Positions 10,225-22,565 of a DNA stretch of 64,000 nt are shown piece by piece. The notes beneath the pieces were generated by a model. That model saw nothing but the letters and a program-made list of their open reading frames with translations, ran no database searches and was not told the origin of the DNA. This DNA comes from Coffea arabica (lineage: Eukaryota; Streptophyta; Magnoliopsida; Gentianales; Rubiaceae). Each line of letters opens with the position of its first letter. Position 1 is the first letter of the stretch. The DNA lies in assembly GCF_036785885.1 (NCBI RefSeq), contig NC_092330.1, positions 7,598,525 through 7,662,524 on the forward strand, given 5' to 3'. The position numbers were made by a program, and so were the translations under genes.

Positions 10225-11739
10225 TCAGTGAGAAATAGCTCGAGTACGAATAGCAGGAGTCTGTGACCTATCTAAACCTAAGGCCCCCCTTGCCAATCTT
10301 GGCAACTCAGACTGTGACGTATACAAAATAATACCCTCAGACTGTGCCCCAACCTTGGCTAAGGCATCCGCCACTTGATTCATCTCCCGATAACAATGCC
10401 CCACCGTCCACTCCAAACCCTGGATTGCCAGTAACGCATCCAGATCCGACCGAACTAACCACGGACACCTCAATTGTCTTACCAGTAGGTTGACTAACAC
10501 AAGAGAGTCCATCTCCACCCGAATCCGCAAGAATCCCCGAAGACAGCATTGTTGCACCCCAAACACCAAAGCCTTTATCTCCGCTTGAAGACATGTCAGT
10601 TCCCCAAACGGAACAGAAAAGCCAAACAACAAAGCACCAGACGAGTCCCTAAGCACACCACCCCCGCCACTAACGCCCGGGTTGCCAAGCGAGCACCCAT
10701 CCGTATTTAACTTGAAGACCCCCTGGGCTGGAAATTCCCAACAAACCACTCTATGGGAATACCGAGGCCTCCACCCAGAGATATTGGAGTAGACCGCCGG
10801 CCAGGAGCCAACCCCAGTAAACTCACCTGCAAACTTCCTGGAAAATAGCCCTACAACATCCGCCAGGATACGATCACAAATGGTCTGTCGACGCAGGAGC
10901 TGCCCTTCAAAAATTGCAAGATTCCGTACCAACCAAATATGCCAGCAAATAATGCAAGGCAAAACCGAGTGTAATGACTCCATACGAGAGTGCCGAACCG
11001 GTTGGCACCACCAAGCCGCCAAACGCGACCGCACCCCTATTCCTCTATAACTCACTCCAGCGCCATTCCCAAAAAAGGTCCACAAAAATTGAGCTAACTC
11101 ACCTTCCGTAAAGACATGCTCCAACGATTCAGATTGCGAGGCCAAGCAGCAAAAACACTTGGATGGGCCATACACTTGCAATCTTCCTAGTGACGACGCC
11201 ATCGGTAACCGATCCCGTAGCAGCCTTACCATGAAGAATGATATCTTGATTGGGATTACAGGGTGCCAAACCCTATCAAACATGAAAGATGAGGGGGTCT
11301 GGCTACCAAGCAGCACGTATGTGGAAGCAATAGAGAAATCCCCTGACTCCGTCAAGGCCCACACCGCACGATCGTCCGCGGACCCCACTGGGGCAACTTT
11401 AGTAACTATCTCTGAGACTATGTCATCAGGAACCCAAAGCCGCAGCAACTGTTGATTCCACCTTCCATTCAATACGAAATCCCTAACTAAGTGATCAAAA
11501 ACACTTTGTAACCGTTGACACAGAGGACCAGAACCCATCCAATTGTCAAACCAGAAATTACACTGTCCCGACCGCATCTCCCACCAAAGGTTTTGCTCCG
11601 CCACCTCACGAATTTGAAGCAAGCGCCTCCACATATATGAACTGCCTTGAACCGCCCCTACCATGCATGGATGACTCTGCCGACAATACTTGGATCTCAT
11701 AAATGTCGCCCATAAACACTCACCCGTACGGAAGCGCCA
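10225..11739 (-). pseudogene. LINE ORF2, zinc-binding and RNase H domains
   Basis: Continues the same frame after the TAG at 11740-11742. A zf-RVT-type segment carries CFCC and ESLEHVF near 11110-11160. The C-terminal 150 residues form an RNase H domain with the four acidic positions visible in context: NTDG, AEIKAL, VEMDS and NQVADALA. RNase H at the end of ORF2 is characteristic of many plant L1 elements. The frame ends with a stop at 10225-10227, followed by a short 3' UTR and the A-tract. Confidence 0.9.
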
Positions 11740-13209
11740 CTACAATTTGAGCGAGAATGCTATATGAACATCCAATAACGACCGAACACCAACCCTCCCC
11801 TGAGACGAGTCGGCACACAGGTCTGCCCACTTGATCCAATGACGTCGGAGGCCACCTTCCCGCTCCCCCCAGAGAAAATTTGCCATAGCCCGTTCAACTA
11901 AGGCTAGGACTCCCTTCGGAGGACATGAAGCTGCCAATAAATGAGTTGGGATTGCTGACAGTACGTGTTTGATAAGTACAATCCGACCCCAATTGGATAA
12001 AAATCTGGACCTCCATGATGAAACTTTAGAAATGACTGACTGTACCAACTCCATGAAATATAGGCACTTCCGGCGCCTCACAAAAAGCGGACATCCCAAG
12101 TAACGCACGGGAAACGACTTAAGACCAAACCCAGTTACCCGTCGAACCCTTGCCACACATTGACTAGGCAGTTTAGCATGCACCATGAACCCGCACTTCT
12201 GAACATTAATCTCCTGTCCCGAAACTGCTTCATAGTTCTCAATTGTCTGCATAACACATCTCAGCGAAGAGGATGAAGCACCCGAAAAAACCAGGACGTC
12301 ATCTGCGTAACTGAGATGAGTGATCTTAGGACAGCCCCGCGGAACTGAAAAGCACTTGAACTCTCGATGCTCCACTAACTTGTTTAAAGAACGGGACAGC
12401 ACCTCCGCACCAATAATAAACAATCCTGGGGATAATGGGTCCCCTTGACGAAGCCCTCGCATAGACTTAAAGAAACCCACACTGGCCCCGTTGATTAGAA
12501 CCGAAAACCATACATTCAAGACCAATCTCCAAATCCTATCAATCCATTGCTCCCTAAATCCAAATCTTCTCAAAACCATTGTCAAAAAAATCCAGGAAAC
12601 ACGGTCATAAGCCTTTGACATATCTAATTTCAGAGCAACATCGGCATTTCTGGAGGTCCTCCCCATATTAGAGAGCAACTCTTGTGCAAGCAAGAAATTA
12701 TCCGATATAAGCCGCCCCCGAACAAATCCACTCTGCTGTGGGGATATGATCCTTGGAAGGACTTGGGCCAAGCGATCCGCCAAAACTCGCGAAATTAACT
12801 TGTTAACAAAGTTACACAAGCTAATCGGCCGGAATTGTGAAAAATCCTGTGGGTGCCCAACCTTAGGAATGAGTGCAATGGAGGTCGCTGTAACAGCACG
12901 AGGCAACTCAGCCCCGCAGAAAAAACTACACACTGCGCTAACCACATCCGCACCGACAACTGACCATGCTACCGTAAAGAATTTACCCGTATATCCATCC
13001 GGCCCCGGTGCACTCTCCCCATCCATCGCGAACACCGCACTTCGAATCTCCACCTCAGAGAGAAACTGCTCCAGCAAATCATTCTCCTCATCAGTCAAAA
13101 TTGTTGGAATATGCTGAAGCAAATCAGAGGAAGATGTTGGACGCTGATCCGTAAACAACCCCTCGAAGTACCGTACCGCCTCTGCTCCAATCCTCTCGTC
13201 TAATTCCAC
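11740..13209 (-). pseudogene. LINE ORF2, reverse transcriptase domain
   Basis: A 489-codon open stretch continues in frame with the endonuclease part after a TAG. It carries non-LTR reverse transcriptase blocks in order: QSGFVRGRLISDN, LKLDMSKAYDRV (catalytic Asp), GLRQGDPLSPGLF, and LSYADDVLVFSG with the YADD catalytic pair. The thumb region follows. It ends at an in-frame TAG (11740-11742) where related elements have tryptophan, so a G-to-A change on the coding strand is likely. Confidence 0.92.
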
Positions 13210-14360
13210 CTACTCCCCTTGGCCATTTCTAATCCTGTGAATGATTGAACGTACCCTTCTATTTTTGACGACAGAATGAAAGAACCTTGTATTTCGGTCT
13301 CCCTCCTGAAGCCACCTAACCCGAGCCTTCTGCTTCCAAAACAACTCCTCCACTCTCAAGGCCGCCCGCAACTGACCTTTGGCAAGATGTAAATGCACCC
13401 TAGCAGCATCTGAATCATCGCTTTCTACACGGACCTCCACCAGCCGCACCTCCTCTTCCTTTTGCCTAACTGTCTGAAAGATATCCCCAAAAACCCTCCT
13501 ACTCCAATCCCGTATAGTACCCCTCAGCTGTTTTAATTTGCAACAGAAAACTTGCAAAGGGGAGCCAGCGCACGGCTGCCCCCAAGAATCCTGAACCATA
13601 GGCAAGAAGTCCTCGTGCCTCGTCCAGACATTAAGGAACATGAACGACCGCGGTTTAGTGTCCAGTCTGGTTGATACTGAAAGAAGGAGCGGAGCATGGT
13701 CTGATGACTCCCGGGCTAAGTGCGACACTGCCAATGACATTCCCGTGTCAATATAACCCTCATTCACCAAAATCCGATCCAATCTTTTCCAAATTCTTGC
13801 CCTGCCATGTCTATTGTTACACCAGGTAAACCGAGCCCCAGAAAAACCGACATCCGTGAGATTTGCCTCATTGATAAACTGTCTGAACTCCATAGCTTCA
13901 CCAGGATTAAAAGCCCGACCCCCTTTCTTCTCCTCAGCATCTAAAATTACATTGAAATCCCCACCCACAAGCCATGCAGCGGAACCTGGGTTATCCCACA
14001 TTAAACCCTCCCATAGCTCACACCTCTCCACAGGAGTACACCGCGCATGCACAAAGGAGACAACAAGGTGGGAGCTTGGCACATGATCGTGAGAAAGTCG
14101 CACTGACACATGCTGGGGGTTCTCTCCAACCACCAAGCCTGAAAAAGGCTCTTGGAAGAACACCCAGATCGAGCCCACCAAGTTATGCACCACTCCATGA
14201 AAACCTAATTTGTGTCTATACCGTTCAGCTTTATCAACCTCCAACCAAGGTTCACAAAAAGCCAAGAATTAGAGATTGTTCATTTGAATCAATTTTTAAT
14301 CCTTCTCAATTTCGGGGCTTTAGAAATGCCCCGAACATTCCAAAATAAACCCTTAATCAT
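13210..14360 (-). pseudogene. LINE ORF2, endonuclease domain
   Basis: The ORF2 ATG lies at 14358-14360, overlapping the ORF1 end, and the first codons read WNVRG, the conserved start of L1 endonucleases. After about 23 codons a one-base frameshift and a stop near 14276 break the frame. It resumes at 14265 with FCEPWLEV. Later motifs GGDFNVIL and SDHAPLLL are the apurinic-type endonuclease signatures (Asn/Asp and Ser-Asp-His). The frame ends at an in-frame TAG (13210-13212), after which the reverse transcriptase continues in the same frame. Confidence 0.88.
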
Positions 14361-15927
14361 GGGACAAAGCAGGAAGAGAATTCTGCAAATTTATCAATTT
14401 AGAACGTAATTGCCTGTCAGAAGGAAAATGTGCACGAATACCTTTTTGTTTGTTCCTCAAAGCCGCCACCGAACTGTCAAGAACTCCAGCTGTTGGCACT
14501 ATAGTTTCATCCTGGACTCGCACCAGCTCCGTAGCAAATCGTGGGGATAGGGAACCCACTGAAAGGGCCTCCTCGTCACTGCTGGACTCCACCCTCTGAG
14601 CTCCCACAAGTGCAATAGACCGTGCCTCAACACCATCTGGTTTGCTCCTCTCCACACCATCCCCTCGCACATCAGCGACAATAGCACGCGGGAAGATAAT
14701 CTCCAACCTACCACCCAATTCTACATCACCCTGCTGCTCCTGCTGCAGCCCCACGTCCTGCACTCCTCCGCAACTGACATCTTGATGCGCACTATCCACA
14801 ACGGCGGCCGCATGCCCCATCTCCTGCTCCATCCCCTCATCCTCCAAATCCTCCAAAGGGTCAGAGGCAGTACCAACCTCCACTTCGGCCTCCCCAACCT
14901 GCTGCCCAGGCACTGCTGCCACCAGCACCTTCATTGCCGCCACCTCCCTGGAAGTCATCGCGCAGGAAGTTGCCACCCCATGTCCCTGGAGCAACAACTG
15001 CTTCTGGACTGGTGCCGACAGCACAGCAGTCTCTGCCCCAGCGATACCTGACGTCGCTGTTGTCATTCCAGGCGTAGACCGCAACTCCCCCTCCTTAGCT
15101 TTACCCTTGTCCAAACTCGTGACAGGCGCAGTAGCCTCTTGAAGTTTCGAGGAATTCCGCCCCACCTTCACAGGCCGCAGGGAAGGATCCCTCCGATAGC
15201 AACTCTCCTGCTGATGACCGAATTTGGAACAGAAAGAGCAATAAGGAGGGATGTTTTCAAAGTCCACCGGCTGCCAAAATCCATATTCCTCATCCCCTAT
15301 CCATACGCGTTTGGCAAGGGGCATAGAGATATCTACCTCTACCAACACTCGCGCAACAGAGGGCCGGCGAAGATCACCGGTTGCCGCATCCAGCTTGAGG
15401 GGATGCCCCAACGTTGAGGCTAACTGCATCAACTGATTCCTTTGGAAAAAGGGGATAGGCAGACCTGGGAAACTTACCCAAACTGGAGCAATTGCAAGCT
15501 CTTGACCAGACCTGAAGTCGATGCTCCACTTCGAAAGCGACATTGGTGACTTGCCTATGAACCAGACCCTGCGAGCAAACAAGCGAGTATAATCATCGTC
15601 CACCAAGGGTCTAATCAGGACGTGCTTCTCGTCCAGGAGGCCAACTGATCAATGCCCTTTGAGCCCCAGAGTCACGAAGAATTTTCGTATGGCCTCCATG
15701 GAGGGTCTGCCCGCACTGAACCTCCCTACCAGAGCCTGGTGGAAGGGAGCAGCCAATCTCTCAATCTTCTGGCGTGAGATACGAAGAGAGGGCTCACCTC
15801 TGAATGTTGAGACAACACCCAGCGTTACCCCATTCTCGTCATTGGAACGGCCAACTACTGCCGCAAACGAAGGGGCAACATGCATCTGGCCGCCACCATC
15901 CGGCGGCTTCGCCGCAACGGCCACCAT
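14353..15927 (-). pseudogene. LINE ORF1, gag-like protein with CCHC knuckle
   Basis: About 525 codons from the ATG at 15925-15927 to the TAA at 14353-14355, interrupted by one in-frame TGA at 15649-15651. The N-terminal part carries the GRPSMEAIRKFF region, and downstream RRVWFIGKSPMSLSKW matches the plant DUF4283 gag domain. A zinc knuckle CSFCSKFGHQQESC (CX2CX4HX4C) lies near 15210-15250. The C-terminal third is low-complexity and acidic. ORF1 would bind LINE RNA. Its stop overlaps the ORF2 start codon (ATGATTAA), implying coupled translation. One nonsense codon leaves it inactive as read. Confidence 0.88.
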
Positions 15928-16042
15928 CAGGATGACCAAAAAAACCTAGCCACAAGGGTTTCCAACCTAGGCTTACAATATGTGACCCTCAATACTCCGG
16001 TACTTGATTTCAAAAGACTTCCGTTTTATTCTTAATCTAACT

Positions 16043-16774
16043 AGTATGTTCAAAAATTTTTTAATGTATTTAACCTTTTTAAATATATAATTAAAAATAG
16101 AAAAAGTTGGAGTGGTTATTCTTCCTTTTTTCACTCTAAAAGTTCCAAAAACATAAAAATAAAAGAATTTTCTCAAATTTATTTTTTCACACTTAGTAAT
16201 ACCGGGAAAAGAAATAGAGATAGGAGAGAAAGAGACAAAAAATTAGATTTTGCAAAAAAGGAAAAAAAAAAAAAGAATCTTATCATCATATTATTTCAAT
16301 GTTGTCAAAATTAGAATTGGAATTGGTGGTAAATAGAAAAGTAAAGTAATTTTAAAATAATAAAAATATTGAATTCTTTCTTATTTGTGTTTTTAAAATT
16401 ACAAAAAAAAAAAAGAATTAAGCTCTCTCTCTCTCTCTCTTCCTCCCTCCCTACCTTTCTATTTTTTTCAATATTAATAAGATTGTCAGGAAGAAAGAGA
16501 TTAATGTTCTAACTTTTTTTAATACTAAAAAAGAGAAGGACCACTCTAAATTCTTTATTGTTTTTATTATACAAAGAGTATGGTACTTTCTTTTTAAGTT
16601 TTTTAACTTGCCAAATTAGTTTAATGGTGGGATCAATTGCCTAAAAAATAACTTTGGAGATAAATTGATAATAAGGCTATAGTTTATGCAGGTAAAGTAA
16701 TAATAAATGTAAGAGCTAAACATGTCTTTTCATTTAAATTAACAAACTTCGTTAATTTTGATCTTTAGTCTTAA
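16043..16774. other. Internal DNA of the Mutator-like element
   Basis: AT-rich sequence with homopolymer A and T runs and a (CT)n microsatellite at 16423-16454. No coding sequence is recognised. Confidence 0.5.
16423..16454. repeat. (CT)n microsatellite
   Basis: Uninterrupted CT dinucleotides followed by CCTCC variants. Confidence 0.85.
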
Positions 16775-16864
16775 GGGCAAAGTGATTAAAAATTTACGTT
16801 AAGGAAGAAATTGATAGTGGTACCAATCGTTAAGGGGATAAAGTGATAATAACTATTAATTATT

Positions 16865-17196
16865 TTCCACATAAACTTTCCTTTCTCTTTTATTTATAAA
16901 AAGTACTGGTTCGCCATGATCTTTTAAAATCATAAATTGGCCCAATTTCAAAATTTCATGTTTTCAATTTTGTTGCTCTTTCCTGCTTTCGGACCATTAA
17001 ACCCACCCTCATCTACACCAAGATGGATATGTAATATCAGATATTGCAAATGCAAGTCAAGTGAGGTAATCAATCCCTTTTCTGGTATTCTTGTAGTCTT
17101 CATTTCATGTTTTCTCCATGTGTTTTGTCTTGGTAAAGCATATTATAAATAAAAGTTATCTCTATGAATTAGTATTTATCATCTAGAATGAGGAGC
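16865..17196. other. Spacer before the pectinesterase/LTR array
   Basis: A 71-codon open frame (16937-17152, starting at TTG) matches nothing that I recognise and is not called as a gene. Nothing else is evident. Confidence 0.4.
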
Positions 17197-17578
17197 TATT
17201 AGTATATTAAATCAAGACTCAAAATTAGAAATTTTCATATTATTATTTTGTAGTGTTTTAGTCAACAGTTTAATAATTCTATTGGAATCAAGTTATGGTA
17301 GTTTATTATTTATGAATTATTATCTTATTAGAAAATTTCTTATGGTTATAAGACTTGTTTATTAAGTCATCTAGTCTATAAATAGGAAGTCATATTATTA
17401 TGTTTAGTTGATAAAAGTGAAATTTGAGAGTCTTGTTAATATGTGTGGTTAATGATTTATTGTTGATATTTATTTCTCTTCTCTCATACATACTGGTATG
17501 TGTGTAAATTACTTCCCCATATTGATTTTATGAAATGTATCTCATGTATATTTTTTGGTAAATTTTTTGGGTTCTACA
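17197..17578 (+). repeat. LTR of a short non-autonomous retrotransposon (LTR1)
   Basis: About 382 bp, aligned with the complete LTRs at 19635-20129 and 22174-22565. Its first bases TATTAGTATATT differ from TGTTGGCATATT by transitions only. It carries a TATA box CTATAAATAGG near 17373-17385 and ends TTCTACA. No primer-binding site follows. The sequence passes directly into the pectinesterase pseudogene, so this is the right-hand LTR of an element or a solo LTR. Confidence 0.7.
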
Positions 17579-18612
17579 TCAAAGAGACGACATTCGACAT
17601 GGTTGTCATTGAGAAAACCACTGTAGCATACTACCCCCAAGTTCGTCCCAGCCATACTTTACCACTACTTTTAACACTGTAATTCATAAAAGAAAAGCTC
17701 GAATTCCCGCTTGTTGATTTCCTCGCCTGCGCTGTAATGGCTCCACTAATACCACTTGAAACTTCTTTTGCTACTGAATTTATCATGCAATCCTTGTAAA
17801 GTGATCTTCCATTTCCAAAAATGAAATCGATAGATCCTTGGATGAAGCGTTCTTTGAAATAATGCCTCTGACTATCGTCATAAAAGGTATCTTGTGCCCC
17901 ATAAAATCCACACCCATAAAATGCAGCTTTGTCACCAGAAATCCTCAGTGCCACAGCCTGTGCTCCGACTGCAGCAGGGGATGGAGAAGGAGTCGTGTTC
18001 TGAAAGCTAATATTATAAGCTACAAAATTGGTAGATAAAATGGCAATTGTATAGCTGAATTGAGTTCCTCAAGTCGAATTAGCAGTGTCATTCTAAGCAA
18101 TCGTCGTGTTCAAATAACTCTGTCCTTGTATTATTAACTTTGTCTTATTTGCACTAACCGTCACTTTCTCCTTGGAAGTGCCTGAATCAACTATACTAAG
18201 TGTCCTAATAAGGTTTAAATCAGGAACAACATCCACTACCTTCTGTACACTGTTGAAATTCTCACATCCCTTTAGATTTACTGTGAGGACAAGTGAAACC
18301 CCATAACTAGTAATGAGCTTAGACTTCCATGTTGATTCATCACAATACTTCTTACTTTTCTTCATCCTCCTGTGACTCTGATGGTGTCTAGATATTCTAC
18401 GTGCAAGTTCTTGGATAATGTTGATGAAGTCCTCAAACCCGCTTTTCTTGATCACCCTCCGTGCAAAAGTAAGTTTGACCTACTAGTATCATCGTTGAAA
18501 GAAGTGATAGTGTTAATTGGAGAGTGATAGGCTAGATAGAGAGAAACAATGTTGGAACTAGTAGAACGGGAAAGGACGCTATCCACAATAAGATGGTTGT
18601 TTTAGCAGTCAT
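17579..18612 (-). pseudogene. Pectin methylesterase pseudogene, copy 1
   Basis: Homologous to plant pectinesterases (Pfam PF01095), which demethylate cell-wall homogalacturonan. The minus-strand ATG lies at 18610-18612. Recognisable blocks are LTVNLKGCENFNSVQKVVD, GDKAAFYGCGFYGAQDT (catalytic-region Gln and Asp), GSIDFIFGN (catalytic Asp) and WLGRTWG. The N-terminal part is frameshifted. At least three in-frame stops follow, including a TAG for Trp after NTTIA and one after TWG. The 3' end is lost where LTR1 begins, about 18 residues after the TWG motif. It is intronless as read and non-functional. Confidence 0.88.
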
Positions 18613-18742
18613 GCTTTAGTTACTTGCGTTGGCTGGCGAGACACAGAGATATAGGGGACAGCCTTGGGAAGCAATTGAACTACTTTTCTCTTAATATATT
18701 AACAATACAATTCTCGAACCAATCTTACGTTAGTAGTGCTTT

Positions 18743-20129
18743 AAAAAATTTTCATATTATTATTTAGTAGTGTTTTAGTCAAGTTAAGATTTTAGTAATT
18801 CTATTGGAGTCAAATTATGGTAGTTTTATTATTTAGGAATCAGTATCTTATTAGAAAATTTGTCATGGTTGTAAGACTTGTTTATCAAGTCATTTAGTCT
18901 ATAAATAGGTAGTCATATTATTGTATTTAGTTAAGAAGAGTGAAATTTGAGAGACTTGTTTTTATGTGCTTAATTATGTATTATTGATATTTATTACTCT
19001 TCTCCCACACATACTTATATGTATGTAAATTGCTTAATTTTGTGAAATATATCTCCTATATCTTTTTGATTGAAATTTTTTGACTTTTACATCCAGTATC
19101 AAAGCCCTAAATTCAAGAAATTGATTTTGGGGTACTTGTGAACATTGAAAAATTACCCCGATTACAAGATTTGTAGTGAATATTTTTCACCATCAGAGTT
19201 AGAGTATAAAAATTGTGGATGTTTTTGCTATAGGAGTTAGAGGATAAAAATTGCTACGAAAAAATTAGTTGATCAACTTAGACAACAAGGATGATCGTGG
19301 AATGCCTAGTTTGTGAGGATTGGACAATAAGATTCGTCCACAAGAATTGTCAAATTGATTGTGGTTGTGAAGAGAATGATCGGAGAATAATCCTATCAGT
19401 TGAATTGTAATTATGAAAATCACAAAGTAAATTGTCAATAAGTTGACATCAAATTGGGCGACGAAAACAGTCTATTCAGAAGCATGGATTATTTTCACAA
19501 GTAAAAAATAAATTGAGCGACGAGATAAATCTGTCCTAGTACGCGAAATATTGCAGCAGCAAAAATTAAGGGAGATTATTGATCATGAAAGTAATGAATT
19601 TGATCCAAGAGCGAGCTTGATTTAAAAAAGGAAATGTTGGCATATTAAATCAAGATTCAAAATTAAAAATTTCCATATTATTATATAGTAGTGTTTTAGT
19701 CAAGTTAGGGTTTTAGTATTTCCATTGGAGTCAAGTTATGATAGTTTTTTTGGTTTAGAAATTAGTATCTTATTTGAAAATTTCGTATGATTATAAGACT
19801 TGCTTATCAAGTCATCTAGTCTATAAATAAGGTGTCATATTATTGTTTTTAGTTGAGAAGAGTGAAATTTGAGAGTTTTGTTATTATGTGTGATGAATGA
19901 CATGTTGTTGATATTTATTCCACATCTCATTAATGACATATTATTAATATTTATTCCACATCTCCACACATATTTGTATGAGTGTAAATTGCCTCCACAT
20001 ATATATTGATTTTATAAAATATATCTCCTCCCACACATATTTGTTTGTGTGTAAATTACCTCTCTATATATATTGATTTTATGAAATATATCTCCTGTAT
20101 ATTTTTTGATAATTTTTTTGGGTTCTACA
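18743..20129 (+). mobile_element. Short non-autonomous LTR element, copy A
   Basis: A 5'-truncated left LTR (about 18743-19091, ending TTTTACA) is followed by a degenerate Met-tRNA-type primer-binding site (CAGTATCAAAGCCC, near 19094). A 543-bp internal region without coding capacity comes next, then a purine tract AAAAAAGGAAA and a right LTR starting TGTTGGCATATT at 19635 and ending 20129. The right LTR has an internal duplication of about 100 bp (two Tyr/Tata-like blocks near 19965-20090). Size and lack of genes are TRIM/SMART-like; the PBS type suggests a copia origin. Confidence 0.75.
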
Positions 20130-21141
20130 TCGAAAAGATGATATTCAACATGGTTGTCGTTGAGAAAATCACTATAGCATACGACCCTCAAGTTTGTCCT
20201 AGCCACACTTTACTACTACGTTTAACATTGCAATTCATGAAAGAGAATCTCAAATTCTTGCTTGTTGAGTTCCTCGCCTACGCTGTGACCACTTGAAACT
20301 TATTTTTCTACTAAAGTGGTCTTTCATTTCCAAAAATGAAATAAATGTATCCTTGGATGAAGCATTCTTTGAAATAATGCCTCTGACTATTGTCATAAAG
20401 GGTATCTTGTGCCCCATAAAATCCATACGCATAAAATGCAGCTTTGTCACGGGAAATTCTTGGTGCCACAGCCTGTGCTCTGACTACAGCAGGGGATGGA
20501 GGAGAAGCCTTGTTCTGAAACGTAATAGTATAAGCTACAAAATTGGTAGATAAAATGGCAATTGTATAGCTGAATGGAGTTTCTCAAGTCGAATTAGCAG
20601 TGTCATTCCAAGCATTCGTCGTGTTCAAATAACCCTGACCTTGTATTATTAAGTTTGTCTTATTTGCACTAATTGTCACTTTCTTCCTGTACATGCTTGA
20701 ATCAACTATGATTAAAAAAAAAAAAAAGTGTCCTAGCAGGACTTAAATCAGGAACAGCATCCACTGCCTTTTGTACGCTACTGAAATTCGCACATCTATT
20801 TAAATCTACTGTGAGGACAAGTGAAACCCCATAAGTAATAATGAACTTGACTTCCATGCTAAATCATCACAATATTTCTTACTTTTCTTCATCCTCCTAT
20901 GACGCTAATGATGTCTGGACATTCTACGTTCAAGTTCTTAGATAATATCTATGAACTCCTCAAATCCGCTTTTCTTGATCATCCTTCGTGCAAAAGTAAG
21001 TTTTGATCTACTAGTATCATCGTTGAAAGAAGTGACAATGTTATTTGGAGAGTGATCAGCGGGATAGAGTGAAACAATGACGGACACTAGTAGAACAAGA
21101 AAGGAGGCTAGCCACAATAAGGTAGGTGTTCTAGCAGTCAT
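20130..21141 (-). pseudogene. Pectin methylesterase pseudogene, copy 2
   Basis: This has the best preserved N-terminus of the array: 67 codons from the ATG at 21139-21141 with a hydrophobic signal-anchor-like segment (TLLWLASFLVLLVSVIVSLY), ending at an in-frame TAA (20938-20940). Downstream frames carry the same pectinesterase blocks as copy 1 but with further stops. They include TGA where the WLGR-T-W tryptophan is expected, and an A14-15 expansion near 20705-20727. The 3' end is truncated at the same position as copy 1 by the LTR ending at 20129. Non-functional. Confidence 0.85.
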
Positions 21142-21271
21142 GCTTTAGTTACTTGCGACGGTTGGCGAAACACAAAGATATTGGGGACGGCCTTGGAAAG
21201 CAACTAACCTACTTTTCTCTTAATATCTCAACAATACAATTCTCGAACCAATCTTACGTTAGTAGTGTTTC

Positions 21272-22565
21272 AGAATTTCCATATTATTATTTATTAGTAT
21301 TTTAGTCAAGTTAGGATTTTAGTAATTTGTTCGAAGTCAAGTTATGGCAGCTTTATCATTTAGAAATTAGTCTTATTAAGAAATTTCGTATGGTCGTAAG
21401 ACTTGTTTATCAAGTCATCCAGTCTATAAATAGGGAGTCATATTATTGTATTTAGTTGAAAAAAGTGAAATTTGAGAGTCTTGTTATTATGTTTGATTAG
21501 TAATAAATTATTGATATTTATTCCTTTTCTCCCACACATATTTGTATGTTTGTAAATTGGCCACACATTTATATTGATTTTATGAAATATTTCTCATATT
21601 ACTTTTTGATTGAAATGTTTTGACTTTACTTATGGTATCAGATCCCTAGATTTAAGAAATTGATTTTGAGGTACCTGTGAACATTGAAAAATTACCCCGA
21701 TTACAAGATTTGTAGTGAATATTTTTCGCTATCAGAGTTAAAGTATAAAAATTGTGGATGTTTTTGCTATAGGAGTTAGAGGATAAAAATTGCTACGAAA
21801 AAATTAGTTGATCAACTTAGACAACAAGGATGATCGTGAAATGTCTAGTTTGTGAGGATTGGACAATAAGATTCGTTCGCAAGAATTGTCAAATTGATTG
21901 TGGTTGTGAAAAGAATGATCGGAGAATAATCCTATCAGTTGAATTGTGATTATGAAAATCACAAAGTAAATTGTCAATAAGTTGACATCAAATTGGGCGA
22001 CGAAAACAGTCTATTCGGAAGTATGGATTATTTTCACAAGTAAAAAATAAATTGAGCGAAGAGATAAATCTATCGTAGTACGCGGAATATTGTAGCAGCA
22101 AAAATTAAGGGAGATTATTGATCATGATAGTAGTGAATCTGATCCAAGAGAGAGCTTGATTTAAAAAAGGAAATGTCGGCATATTAAATCAAGATACAAA
22201 ATTAAAAATTTCCATATTATTATATAATACTGTTTTAGTCAAGTTAGAGTTTTAGTAATTCTATTAGAGTTAAGTTATGATAGTTTTTTTGTTTGGAAAT
22301 TAGTATCTTATTTGAAAATTTCGTATGATTATAAGACTTGTTTATCAAGTTATCTAATCTATAAATAGGGTGTCATATTATTGTATTTAGTTGAAAAAAG
22401 TGAAATCTGAGAGTTTTGCTATTATATGTGAATAATGATATATCGTTAATATTTATTCCTCTTCTCCCACATATATTTGTATGTGTGTAAATTGCATCCC
22501 CATGTATATTGATTTTATGAAATATATCTCCTGTATATTTTTTGTTGAATTTTTTGGGTTCTACA
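21272..22565 (+). mobile_element. Short non-autonomous LTR element, copy B
   Basis: Same organisation as copy A: 5'-truncated left LTR (about 21272-21630), primer-binding site TGGTATCAGATCCC near 21633-21646, 542-bp non-coding interior, purine tract, and right LTR 22174-22565 starting TGTCGGCATATT. The left LTR is truncated at the same point as in copy A. This indicates segmental duplication and argues against independent insertion. Confidence 0.75.

Larger units (their letters stand above)
10166..16031 (-). mobile_element. Plant L1-type LINE, full length but inactivated
   Basis: This 5.87-kb non-LTR retrotransposon has a gag-like ORF1, then ORF2 with endonuclease, reverse transcriptase, zinc-binding and RNase H domains. 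The order and the C-terminal RNase H are typical of plant L1 elements. It ends in an A11 tract (Ts at 10165-10175), with AATAAA about 12-20 nt before it. An 11-bp duplication TTAATCTAACT flanks it (10155-10165 and 16032-16042). The 5' leader is about 100 nt. ORF1 has one in-frame stop. ORF2 has two in-frame stops plus a damaged, frameshifted start. Confidence 0.93.
8992..16854. mobile_element. Mutator-like non-autonomous element hosting two retro-insertions
   Basis: The ends form inverted repeats of about 80 bp sharing TTATTATCACTTTATCC (8992-9075 and 16775-16854). They are flanked by a perfect 10-bp direct repeat ATTAATTATT (8982-8991 and 16855-16864). Long inverted ends with a 9-10-bp duplication fit Mutator-like elements. 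Removing the retrogene (9103-10023) and the LINE (10166-16042), each with one TSD copy, leaves about 1.06 kb without transposase. A second internal copy of the TTATTATCACTTTACCC motif lies near 10062-10080. Confidence 0.7.

Noticed and set aside
16937..17152. 71-codon frame with a hydrophobic start
   Set aside because: Starts at TTG, has no family resemblance, and lies in an AT-rich spacer.
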